The position numbers and the translations under genes were made by a program. A stretch of DNA of 34,574 nt, from the NCBI GenBank assembly GCA_002081555.1, contig MZNV01002307.1, positions 1 to 34,574 on the forward strand. Direction: 5' to 3'. Shown here piece after piece: positions 11,991 through 22,400 of this stretch. The first letter of the stretch is position 1. Each line of letters opens with the position of its first letter. The DNA comes from Protostelium mycophagum (Eukaryota > Evosea > Variosea > Protosteliida > Protosteliaceae). Below the pieces are notes generated by a model. That model did not search any database. It saw nothing but the letters and a program-made list of their open reading frames with translations, and was not told the origin of the DNA.

Positions 11991-14292
11991 ATGATCGAGG
12001 CGTACTTAGATACATCGCCTGCTGTGCCTGTTGAGAAACCTAAGACCGTCAAAGTCGATGCGAATGCAGTGAGACAGATCATAGAGTCGGATTCAGATAG
12101 CGATGAACTCCAGAGCGCCTCAGTAACTTCTTCAAGAGAGTCTGTAGTAGATTCAAGTAGATTGGCAGACCTTGCGGCATATGGAGAGGAAGACTTCAAA
12201 ACTACGATCTCCGCCCCTTCTATTTTAATATCATATGGTGGCAGTCCGATAGGGGATTATACTGCAGGAGCCGCGGGGGTCAATTACTTGGATGGCTCAA
12301 CACCAACCATTTCCATTCAAGGGGCAGACACATCGAGCTCAGATTCTGATTCTGATGAGGAGAAGGAACAACAAGCCGATCAACGGTTTAAAGACAAAGA
12401 TGCCTTAGAAACATCTACACTAGAAATCCTCAGTTCTGATATCACATATGGTGAATCATTCTCGCAGGTCCATAACAATGTCACACACAAGTAAGTTCAG
12501 CGTTAGAACCGAAGTTGTAATCCTTCCACAGAGCCACGATATGGAAAGTACCTGTTCTTGTGAAACAGTTTAAGGACATTCCGGAAGACCAAGCTGATGT
12601 ATTTGCTTTTGAGGCTCGAGCACTTCGACACATTCGACACACCAACATCCTTCTCTTCATCGGGTATTCGAGCAATCCCTGCTCTCTCATCTTTGAATTT
12701 GTGGACCAAGGGGCTCTCGCACAACTATTTAGGAACAGGACACTGCGTATTACACATGATCAGATTCTGCATACACTCATATCTGTGGCGAAGGCCATGA
12801 ACTACCTTCATTCCCAAAATCCACCCATTTTGCATCAACGGCTCACGAGCGAGTCCGTCTATGTGGGCGATAACTTTTCAAAGATCAGAATCACCAACTT
12901 TGGCAATTCATTGGCTCATCCAGAGGATGTAAGAAGAATATCGCGAAAAAAAGGATAACACTCTTTAGGAAAACGACGTGATTTACCCATGGGAATGGGA
13001 AGTCGACTTCACAACGAAGAGTGATGTCTATATGTATGGCGTGATCGTGTGGGAATGTGTCACCAGAAAGCATGCCGCTGAGTGCTACCAAGAGGAGGAG
13101 TTTGAGTTGACGCCTGAGCTGGCTGAATTCGCCGGAAAAGACAAGACAAAGAGGAGAACTCTACACATCCCGAGGTTCTGTCCCCCCTTTTTAGAGGATC
13201 TCATGTTGACATGTTGGTCAACTGATCCAGAGACGAGACCCTCATTCGGGGATATTCTTGGAAAATTGAATGAGATTGGAAAATTCTTCGGAACAAAGTG
13301 AGTTTGTTTTTTTGGCGGGAAAATCACAATTCAATATTCAAAATCTTTACAACCCGAAAGATTGATAGATGACAGGGAGGAAGGCGGGAATAAGAGCACA
13401 GTGGACAGCGCATTCGAGAGAGATTATCAATCTGTACATTTTCACTCTCCAGATTTTTCAGATGAAGATCCCAACTTACGTGTCAAATACATCAGATCCT
13501 TCTGCACCGTATCCGGTGCGTTTCTCCGCCTATTGTGATCTTTCGCTTGTGTTTTTTCGAAACTGACCGGTACAGTTTCCCCCGCCGCCGGCATAATGAA
13601 GCTCGCCGACCCTCTGATGAAAGTGATGCAAAAGAGAAACAAAGCGGGAGGCCTCACCTTACATTCTAATTATGGGCTGTACAAGAACTACCTCATCTAC
13701 AACAGGCTGGAAGACGTCAAAGAGGCAGATTTTATGGCGAAGACAGTGGGAATAGAATTTTACCACAGGCTGGAGAAGAAGAGCGACACCAGATGCGAGA
13801 GGACTTTGATGGAGGTGAACGACTGGTTCTGCAGGCCCGGCGCATCGCACGTGATTGTACACACCATTCAGACGGCCGCAAACATAGAGAATAACGTGAG
13901 ATCTTCGAGATTTATCTACAACGAGGATATTTCTGTCATTTTTCTGAAGAAAAGAAGGTGAGGAGGACGATGTATTACAAGGCCACGCCGATGCTGAAGG
14001 CGCTTCCACACTGGCACGGGATGTTGTTCATCTACAACCCGTCAAATACGACCATACAGATGATACACTTTTTGGAATCAGAAGCGGCGAGAGTCATGAT
14101 GCAGAAGGACGGAGAATTCCCGAAGATTTCACTTTTGCTGTTGACCGAGTGCAAACTATATAACATGCCGTATTTTGAGAGTTACAACCTGGGCATCTCA
14201 TGGATTAAGGACGTGAGAATAGACAGCGGGGGTGATCCACCGTCCTCTTGTTCTACACCGAGGTCGGTCGCTTGAAAGGGTTGTACAGATAA
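11991..14292 (+). CDS. TKL-type pseudokinase with C-terminal Rab/Ras-like domain
   Basis: Exons: 11991-12490, 12532-12928, 12969-13297, 13361-13515, 13576-13895, 13958-14212, 14263-14292 (1,986 nt, 661 aa, in frame). Residues 1-150 are acidic and Ser-rich (SDSDSDE runs). Residues about 155-408 are a protein-kinase fold: the beta-3 lysine is present (VPVLVKQF) and the C-lobe reads CWSTDPETRPSF. The catalytic parts are lost: HRDLxxxN reads HQRLTSES, DFG reads NFG, the glycine loop is weak and no APE is seen. It is therefore probably a pseudokinase acting as scaffold or allosteric partner. Residues about 440-655 resemble a small GTPase: TVGIEF like Rab switch I, and HGMLFIYNPSNTTI like the strand that reads ALLVYDVTN in Rabs. 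TECK stands where NKxD is expected and no GxxxxGK[ST] loop is visible, so nucleotide binding is doubtful. The GTPase resemblance is my inference from pattern only. The last intron (14213-14262) is optional; without it the frame stops at 14275. Confidence 0.8.
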
Positions 14293-14367
14293 AATACGAT
14301 TACTCCTTGTGTCTTGTTGAAAAAGTGAACCCATAATTGAATTGTCAGCACGCCGAAATTTTATGCA

Positions 14368-14372
14368 TATAA
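14368..14372 (+). promoter_or_regulatory. TATA-like box upstream of RNase P RNA
   Basis: TATAA lies 20-24 bases before the inferred RNA 5' end, inside CATATAAT. Type 3 Pol III promoters, used by RNase P RNA genes in many eukaryotes, have a TATA box at about -25 to -30. I cannot identify a proximal sequence element by eye. Confidence 0.4.
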
Positions 14373-14391
14373 TTGTTGCAGTTTTATTTGC

Positions 14392-14697
14392 GGGTCGTGT
14401 GGAAGTCCGCGATAAGCGCGCACAGACGGATATTCTAAAAATAGAAACATCATAGCAATCGCATGGGAAGGTCTGAGTGGGCCGATCTCTCTCGGCGGGA
14501 ATACCTCGCAAGAGGTTGCCGGGGGACCAGAAATGACACCCGCCCCCTCCGAGCAAGAGAGGTGTACGTGTACACTGATGCAGTGACGGGGGGTGGGTTG
14601 GAACATCCCTCGGTGGCTGGACGAATCACAGTTCAATTCGCAGGGCGGCACAAGTGCCGTAACTCAATTCAGACTACTCTCCACACGACCCTTTTTT
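14392..14697 (+). ncRNA. RPPH1: Nuclear RNase P RNA
   Basis: This is the RNA subunit of the enzyme that removes the 5' leader of tRNA precursors in the nucleus. The conserved blocks are nearly identical to human RPPH1: GGGAAGGTCTGAG (CR I region) near 14464, GGTTGGAACA near 14595, GTTCAATTCGCAGGG near 14631 (human GTTCAATGGCTGAGG), and CAATTCAGACTACTCTCC (CR V region) at about 14665-14682. The ends pair: GGGTCGTGTGG at 14392-14402 is the exact reverse complement of CCACACGACCC at 14681-14691, an 11-bp P1 helix that fixes both ends. A run of six T follows immediately (Pol III stop). Length is about 300 nt, ordinary for the family. It sits between two convergent protein genes. RNase MRP shares the core blocks but matches less well overall, so RNase P is the better call. 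Confidence 0.95.
14692..14697 (+). terminator. Pol III T-run terminator of RNase P RNA
   Basis: Six T directly follow the last base of the P1 helix, with a second T-run a few bases later. This is the standard Pol III stop. Confidence 0.7.
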
Positions 14698-14728
14698 CCA
14701 TTTTTGTTGACTTAGATCGAAGAAAAAA

Positions 14729-15526
14729 TCACTTTAATAACTTTTCAAATATCCTTGCAAAATCCTCCGGGTCCCTCGCTCCATTCACGGCGTATTTCTC
14801 TCCCAAAATAAAGAAGGGGACTCCTGTGGCGCCGTACTTCTTTCTGATCTGGCTGATCTCCTCCTCAATCACCTGTTGGTCTTTGTCTGATGAGAGGTAC
14901 TCCTTCACTTCGTTTTCGTCAAGGCCACAACGTGCAGCAGCTTGGGCGAGGACCTGTGAAAGATGAGCGAGAGGACTAATGGGAGAAGAGCCTCACTTCT
15001 ATGTCACCGATGTTCTTCTCATTCTCGTGGTAGTCCGCAAACATTTCGGTCATGACCTGTACGTGTCAATTGAGTGTCACAAGCTTGGTAAAAATGCTCA
15101 CTTGGTCCTGCTTCCCTTTTTGTTTGGCGTAGTGAGACAACCTGTGTGATCTGTCCGTGTTGGCCACATTGCCTCCATATTTGAAGTGTATACCTACGGC
15201 CTCACCTGTACCTGATCAGACCTAAAATGATGATCTCGCTGATTACCAGCTCTATTGGTGACAGGGAATGAAGCATCGGTCTGTGACTTTCCAAACTTCT
15301 TGTACCAGTACTCCATCTTGTTTTTGCCCTCTACAGGTAAAGAAGGATCAAGGGTGTAGGGATGCCACGTCACTTCGAAATCAGCTTTGTCTTTATAGTT
15401 CTCTATGGCCTTATTCAACTTCTTTTGTCCGACGTAGCACCAAGGGCTTCGTAAGATGAATTCAACGTATGTCGAATGAGCTTACCATATGACGTCAGAG
15501 ACGATGTCTACTTTGATCTTCTGCAT
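14729..15526 (-). CDS. DsbA/FrnE-type thioredoxin-fold oxidoreductase
   Basis: Exons from 5' to 3' on the minus strand: 15486-15526, 15247-15446, 15102-15205, 14997-15056, 14729-14953 (630 nt, 209 aa; all phases agree). The FrnE/2-hydroxychromene-2-carboxylate isomerase-like branch of the DsbA superfamily has a thioredoxin fold with a helical insert and usually about 210-240 residues. The N-terminal strand ends in CPWC (residues 14-17; SDVICPWCYVGQKKL), with the first Cys codon split by intron 1. Family marks follow: VTWHPYTLDPSLP, EAVGIHF, NTDRSHRL, GKQDQVMTEMF and, near the end, GATGVPFFI, the cis-proline loop. A thiol oxidoreductase or glutathione-linked role is likely, but the substrate is unknown. 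No signal peptide is visible, so a cytosolic or peroxisomal place is more likely than secretion. It converges with the RNase P RNA gene, 32 bases from its terminator. Confidence 0.92.
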
Positions 15527-15652
15527 ATTGTGTGTGAATGGTTGTTTGTGTTGAATTCATGTTCTTTTGGAACCACGTGACTGTAGATTTCACCATCAAG
15601 TTTACAACGACCACAAACAAGAGTGAGGCCACTTGCAAATTTCGATTACAGT

Positions 15653-18517
15653 TCAAGTTACGATAGCTATACAACACAGGAGAAGATCAAGGGTCGAAGA
15701 TTTGGAAATGAGATCGTTTGTGAGGTCCTGATGAAGCACCAAATTCAAAACAGCGATAATTGCAAAACAACAAGACATCAATTTACCATAATCCCTGCTG
15801 TGTTCTGGATGACAAGCAGGCTCATCAAGGGATCAGGTCTCTTCAGATCACTCCCATGCGAACTGACACTCTTCTGTTTACTGATCGTGCCCAGGCCTAT
15901 GTATACCACCCACTGTGGGTCCCCTTTGAATTTCGTTCTGTGTCTAAATTTGTCAAAATGATGATAAAAATATTTCGTGATCTGAAATGGGCAGGAAAAG
16001 AATGTCACCTGGACTCTCTCGCGACGAAAACTCTGATCGGGATCTTCTTCAAAAAAGAGGCCCTCATCCATTTTCCCGCATTGGAACACATCGTATGATA
16101 CTTGACAAGGATGACATTATCAAGACACTCTATATCGTCGCTGTTTGCTGAGGACTTCAAGACGATGGACACGGCGTGGTTCTTTCCTGCGACGCCTGCA
16201 CAAGCAGACGGGTGCAGATTTAGAGTCTGGAGTTGATGAAAAACGACGATGGTATTGATTTGCAACAACTACAGAGGAAATGTGTGACTGACCTGCAATG
16301 TCCCAAAGCTTCTCATCAGATCACCGGGAGCCCATTTTCCCGAATCACGACCACTTCTCATCACATCTTCAGAGTTCTCAGACATGATCACCGGATGTGC
16401 CACGATGCGATCTCCTTCATGCGCTTGAGAATAACAAAAAGAAAGAAAGACTGACCAATGCTGTACACATACGAGAACAGGCATAAGTTGTGCGCGTTGT
16501 CGTAAGAGAAATCCACCGGGATTCTTATGTTCTGTTGTGGATGCCTAACTTGATTTTCGGTGGTGGATGTACAAGTTGAGGAGGACCATGGCAGTAATGA
16601 TCTCGCGATGAGCGATGTGGAGAGGCAATGGGTCGGAAGAGAGCCGAAGAAGCTCTTTGTGTGGACGTAGTTGTCGTGCATGAGTGTTCCTCCCATGTGA
16701 TATACAAACCCTGAAGAATTGGAAGGGATCCACACCTGATCATCATCCTCCCCCCTGCAAAATTCAGTGCACAAAAACTTTCCAAGACAAACAAAAGATG
16801 TGCATCTGCCGGGAATTGAACCCGGTTCGCGTGCTTGGAAGGCACGCATCATACCATTAGACCACAGATGCTGGTTGTGTCGACCAACTTTTTGTAATAG
16901 TAGTACAATGCAATGCTTACTTGTGATTGGCCATTCCGATCCTCACCAAAGTGTCGGTATTCCCAAAGCTCAATGCAGATATGACAGAGTTCTTCTTCAC
17001 TTGATCACCATCAGCATGTGGACTCAGGCATTCGTCTTTACGATCTGATCCTCTCATATAATACACATTGACCTGATCTTGTCAAATCATGATCCCTTCT
17101 TCAAATGAAGAATAAATGATACCTGCATGGAATTGAATGCTTCTATCTCAGTCATATTTACATCTTTATAACAGTTCAAATTGTCCCAAAGACCCTCCAT
17201 CTCTTGTGAGATGAGCGGTTTTTCTGACAACTTTTCAGAATAAAATACAGACTGGACCCCCTCCTTCATCCGCCCAAAATGAGAGGCGTAACCTTCTACC
17301 TGTAATTTCAGTCAAATCTACAGTTGTCGTTCAGGCAACGGAGATACCTCATCAGTAGATGCTAGTCCACTCAGATGCCTGACAGGTCTCCACGTCCCCC
17401 ACAACTTGATCAACCTCTCACTCATGTCCAGTGACTCCACCGCCTCCTGGGCTTCTTTCACCCTCTCTGGGCTGTCAACATGTCAACATGACACATGTCA
17501 TGTGTCAGATGTCATGTCACCTGAGCTTGATGTTTTGGAAGATGATCCATGCCTCCTCGATGGAGTGATGCGAGGACAGCCTCATCTTTTTTCCTTCAAG
17601 ATTGTCGACTATTCTCCACGTCCCGTTTATCTTTTGGCACGGTAATTCCCGGTATCTTCTTATCGGCTTATCTGTACAAGATATCATCATGACATGTCAA
17701 GATGTCATATTGCGATGTCGCTAACAACCGGGATTGTCGACGCAACACGGAGATAATTTTTCACCCTTCATCCAAGGCCTGTCATAATAAAGATATCTCT
17801 TGTTCTTCGGAAACTTCGCCGATTCTCCATCACCTTCCTGCTCCATCCGATGAGCATCATTTGGAAGCACAGGGTTTGTGATGTCTCTTTCGATTGTGTC
17901 ATCATCGGGAAGCGTCTCAGTTGATTCTACGGAACTATTTAACAGCTCATCATCCACATCATCGATGCAAAGGACCTCCTCTTCACCAAAGTCTCTCTCT
18001 TCATTCATCTGATCAGCGATCTATCGCAAAGACTTGTATTGCCATTTCCGCAAGGATTTTACAGTGTAGAATAATAATTTGGTCGTTGTAGATACTCACT
18101 AGGTTCGTGTTGATAAAAGAACCTCTCCAATAGAGTTTCTCCGTGATCAATGTGTCGAATGAGCTGTAACTCTTGTTTCAAGATAACCCCTTCCTGCTCG
18201 TAATGAGTCACAATTAGCACCCATATCGATGCATTTGAGCAGCCATGACTTTGAAATCGTCTCCATGAATACATCTCCAAGACAACGCGATGTACAGATG
18301 ATGTGACGCGGCAGAATGAGATGAGGCTCGTGTGCTTGTAGACCTCACCTGTGTTTGGCGTCTTGGCATTTCAAATAAAAGATCTCGTCCTCTCTCAAAA
18401 AATGGAACTTCGCGACCCACAATAACGACCGCATATCTCGCACCTCTGCACCTCGCATTTTCCAGTCTGACCCAGCCTCCCACCCCTCTTACGGACGACA
18501 GTCTTACCTGTCATCAT
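15653..18517 (-). CDS. Thirteen-exon protein, possible 2OG-Fe(II) oxygenase
   Basis: Exons 5' to 3': 18508-18517, 18349-18443, 18100-18274, 17729-17998, 17521-17671, 17348-17471, 17123-17299, 16921-17072, 16456-16754, 16293-16414, 16009-16226, 15787-15937, 15653-15727 (2,019 nt, 672 aa; every junction keeps phase). I do not recognise the family with confidence. Visible: a short start (MMT) followed by YAVVIVGREVPFF; an acidic linker at about residues 100-150; then KINGTWRIVDNL. At residues 335-416, VNVYYMRGSDR, SPHADG and VISALSFGN, followed by GFVYHMGGTLMHDNYVHT, read like the AlkB-type double-stranded beta-helix with an H-x-D pair (353/355) and a distal His (404, 411 or 416). That assignment is inference. 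The last third (HAVSIVLKSS; GDPQWVVYIGLG) is unassigned. Uncertain points: the tiny first exon, the phase-1 join into 17998 (an alternative start is the ATG at 18008), and whether 16456-16754 hides another intron. A tRNA-Gly lies in the intron between 16754 and 16921. Confidence 0.6.
16802..16871 (-). tRNA. tRNA-Gly (anticodon TCC), inside an intron
   Basis: Seventy bases fold as a full cloverleaf. The acceptor is GCATCTG/CAGATGC, perfect over 7 bp. The D-arm carries the A box TGGTCTAATGG. The anticodon stem GCGTGC/GCACGC encloses the loop CTTCCAA, so the anticodon is TCC, reading GGA glycine codons. The T-arm CCGGG/CCCGG has the loop TTCAATT and a good B box, GGTTCAATTCC. No intron. It lies wholly within the 166-base intron 16755-16920 of the surrounding minus-strand gene, in the same orientation. 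Confidence 0.97.
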
Positions 18518-19358
18518 CGTGTCAGTCCGAGTTTATCTTTGAGGATCTTGTCACAATTATTTAGTTCTTGACCCGATGCAACTCGAAACACGATGTGGAT
18601 GCAAAGCCTCTAAAGGTGCCAAGTCACCTTCTGGAAGGAGCGTGGGAGGGGCTCCCCTACCTCTATCTTCTTTTTGTATTCGCTTATCTTCACTTCTTTT
18701 GTGGGTTTCACTCTGAACATTCTCGCCAGAATGCGAAAAGAGGAGGGAAATACGATCGAGTGATTTGGTCTTTGTATGTCGAAATGCAGATACCCTTTGC
18801 CGAAATGAATGATCTGAATGATAAGATCATTGAGGAAAGAGGATGTTTTTTCTTCAATCAAAGCAAATTCCAGTTTATACCTGAACGAATCAGAAACATA
18901 TAATCGTCACAATCGATGATACTTGTGATCAAATGTTTCTAGTGAATTCGGTGCAGAAAAGAACCACTCCTCAAGGAGATGAGGTCTGTCAAAACTGAGT
19001 TGTGTGTATATACGGCCATCCTGTTGAGTGATCACAGGATGTTCTACACTGAGCTTGAAATATTCTCTGGCTGAATAGTATCAGCCAATGTCACGAATGT
19101 CCAATCACCATGATCAAAATCGTCTTCGTTGCACAGTGTAAAGAGGAGTGGCGGATTCGCCTCCCGATCTGCTTCATTCCTTCTCTTCATGATCCCTAAA
19201 TTCAAGTTCCGTCGATCTATTGACGTAAGGCACATCAGTGCACAATTCTTCAACAATTCGAGAAGGTTAAATAATTTATTGTTCTGGCTTTTCTCAATGA
19301 TGATGTTTAGTGATCTTGATTGGACCATTCTGATCTGAAACTGTATCGCAGTCAACAT
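18514..19358 (-). CDS. Unknown protein, about 240 residues
   Basis: Exons 5' to 3': 19050-19358, 18923-19020, 18661-18880, 18514-18609 (723 nt, 240 aa, in frame). I do not recognise it. It starts MLTAIQFQIRMVQ, has a basic patch near residue 65 (MKRRNEADREA), then DDFDHGDWTFVTLAD, FDRPHLLEEWFFSAP and a Lys-rich stretch, FRVKPTKEVKISEYKKK, and ends LKDKLGLTR. There is no signal peptide or membrane segment, and it looks globular and mixed alpha/beta. The first intron (19021-19049) would be only 29 nt. A possible extra 5' exon, MFMR from the ATG at 19449, joins in phase. The stop codon (18514-18516) overlaps the ATG at 18517 of the next gene, so the true 3' end may differ. Confidence 0.55.
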
Positions 19359-19460
19359 CTTTCGTATGTGCACATCTTTTGTCTTTGTGGTTTCATATGT
19401 ATTTCAATCTTGCAAGCATTGACAGTATTGATCTCACCCGCATGAACATGTGCCTCTCTT

Positions 19461-22400
19461 TCATGAGCGTGAAAGTGCCCCCTCCTGCTCATAATCGTCC
19501 TCTATAGCTTTCTTCACCTCCTTGCCTTCCTTCTTTTCATTGATAGTGATGTTCTCATCGTAATCACCGACCACATCACTATTATTACCCCGTAGAGCCT
19601 CTCCCGCTGTGTATTCACCCTCAGCCACGTTGATCTTCGCTTTGAATGGCAACTCATCCATCTCGATCGTGCTTTTCCCCGAGTCCATAAAGTACCTCCC
19701 TTTCTCCTCATCTTCTTGATCATAGTTGTCACTGCCGAGATATTCACCTTCAGAAGGCTGCAGGTCATAACTGCTAATCTTTGTCTCTTGGGAAAGGACG
19801 TCCGGATGGTACTTCAACAACAGCTCGTAAATGGTCAGGAATTTCGGCCGCCTGTTAGGTTGAGTTTGGTAAAGATGTGATGTCGTACAATTTGGGGTCG
19901 GAGTTCCAGCATGACATCATGATTTCGTAGCAGCTGTCGGGGCATCTGGCGGGCTTTTCGAGTCTGTAACCTGTTTTCAACATGGCGACGACCTCTTGAT
20001 TAGTCACAGAGCCGTACGGACCTGTCGTAAATCAGTGAAACGTTGTAGACGAGGTGAGCTTACGCATGGCTAATGAGAAGATCTCCCACATCACGACACC
20101 ATCTGTTCTTCATTAGCTCATCTGTGTCGACAAATCCGTTGTAGACGGCCTAAATCTTCGCCAAACAATATTCAAAAATAACTCACAACTCCAAGCATCA
20201 GACTGGTCCGAGGATTTGCCCGAAGAGATGACTTCAGGTGCAGTCCACCTTATAGGCATGACCCTGCTCCTTGCCACATATTCCTCTTCTTCTCGACTCA
20301 ATCCAAAGTCGGAGATCTGTCAAACGTCAGAAGATGTCAAGATACAGCTCCGTCGATTCTCCATGCAGAAATTTCATTTGCGTATTTGAACCGCGGTAAC
20401 ACACAACGAGATTACTTTCTTCAATATGATAAGATAAGACGCACCTTCGCGCGTCTGGCACCGTCTATCAACACATTTCGCGAGGCTAGATCCCTATGTA
20501 TAATATTTCTACTCTGTAGATATACCATGCCCTTCACGCAGTCGAAAGCGAGGCGGATCAACTCGTCATCAGGAATTTCTCCGGGGCAATTTTGAGATTC
20601 CAGGAACGATTCCATGGAACCGTTCTCAGCATATTCTAATACCATCAGGGTGGTGCCCCTGCCGTTTTTGTGGAGGCCCAAGAGCCTGATAATGTTGGGA
20701 TGGTTCAACTTGCTGAAATTCTTAGTACCTTGAGCATCTACAACGGTGTATACTCACTGTAATAGAAGAATCTCTTGTCTGAATTTTCTGACGTCATCGT
20801 GACCCCCTGCAATGAGCGATTTCAAAGCGACGGGTGTACCTTGCCTAAAGTCTTCAGATCTCCACGAAATTTCATGGAAATCTCACCATGTCCCTTTGTA
20901 CACCCTTCCAAACTGTCCACTTCCAATCTCGGTGATAATCTTCACATCATCCAATTGCAAGTGCTTCAACAGCACATTCCTTCTGTATGACGTCATCATC
21001 CACCCCCTCCATCTACAACTCAAACTCACCTCCTCCTATTCCTGCTCCATCTTCTCCAGCAGAACCAAATGCATATGAAAGGCATCGCGCAGGTACAGAC
21101 ACCGGCCACTGACACCAGCACGATGATATACGCTGCAACAGGCTCTGTGGCAGACTTGGTGGTTATGGTGGGGGCAGATGCGCTTGATATCGGGTTGAAC
21201 GAATAGATGCTCAAGTTGAAGAGCGACCATTGTTGTGAAGACACTTGAGACTTCAGGTAAGCGATTGCGTCGGCGGCAGATCCTGAGGCAGTTAGTTGGT
21301 ACACATCTGGTGGTTTTGTGGATCGTTGCCACACAGATGCGTTCTTCTGGTGTTTTTTGTGCGTCTTTGGTGAGTGCGGTAAAATCACAATTAAAAAAAC
21401 TTCGGCAGCCGTAGCACGAAGACAACAAAACCATCAAAAGAATGCATCTTTGCGGCTGAGCCGCAAACACATTGACGTTCCTCTGGTATCTCTTGTGCAT
21501 CTTTGGTGATGTGCGGCAAGTCGCAAAAATAAACTGTGGCAGAGCCACGAAATAACATATTCGATTTTATAAGAGTACTTCATAGCACTCTGAATCTTTA
21601 AGATGCAGGAAAACACTCACTCTGGTTTAATTGCGTTTCATTCGGACCGTTGATGATTATTCCAGCTCTCGTGGGTGTTAACATGGGAGATTGCCGCTTT
21701 TTCGTGAGCGGGTAGAGCATGTATATACTCATCCTGCTTAAAGATATATTTGCAATGAAGGAAATAGCAGGGAGGATGTTCTGTTGGTCCCCGATGACGT
21801 CAATCGTCACTGTCATAGTGAGCTTGAAATTTCGCCAGAATTTCAGGATTATATCTATAAATAGAAATTTGGTGGAAATCTTACCATTTCCGGGAATGGA
21901 GCTGGTGTAACATGACATGTTACAGAAATTGTACCAAGTCCAATCGAGAGGGCACAAAAAATTGTTCCCAGTAAAATCACACTGTTGTAGATTGTTCAAT
22001 TGTCCGGGCACGAATTGATCTACATCGTTCAGATGACGTCACACGTGTCAAATCGACATTACCGAAATAATTATATGACATGTCTATCCTGGTCAGGTCC
22101 GTCATCCGTGTGAGATTCGGCGAAGTTCCATGCAGCAGATTGTTGGATAAGTCTAAATCGGCAAGTTTTTCGTTCTGCAAGAGGGAAGGTGGTATGTCAC
22201 TGATGTTGTTGTCGGACAAATCCAGAGTCAGCAGAGTGCTCGGTATATACTGTAAACCGTTTACAAAGTTGTTGTTTGACAGGCTCAGCGTCTGCATTCT
22301 GTCAGTCTGATTCACTGAAATTTCCCGGAGATTTCGTAGAAATCTCACATTTATAAGGGGTATGAAGCTCATGTAGTATAGGTCCGTGTCATTCAGGAGG

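Noticed and set aside
14463-14966. Plus-strand open frame of 167 codons
   Set aside because: It covers the RNase P RNA and the antisense of the FrnE last exon; both are far better supported.
22063-22087. A 25-nt intron at the LRR junction
   Set aside because: A GTAATG donor 18 bases upstream gives a 43-nt intron with the same acceptor and a better LRR reading.
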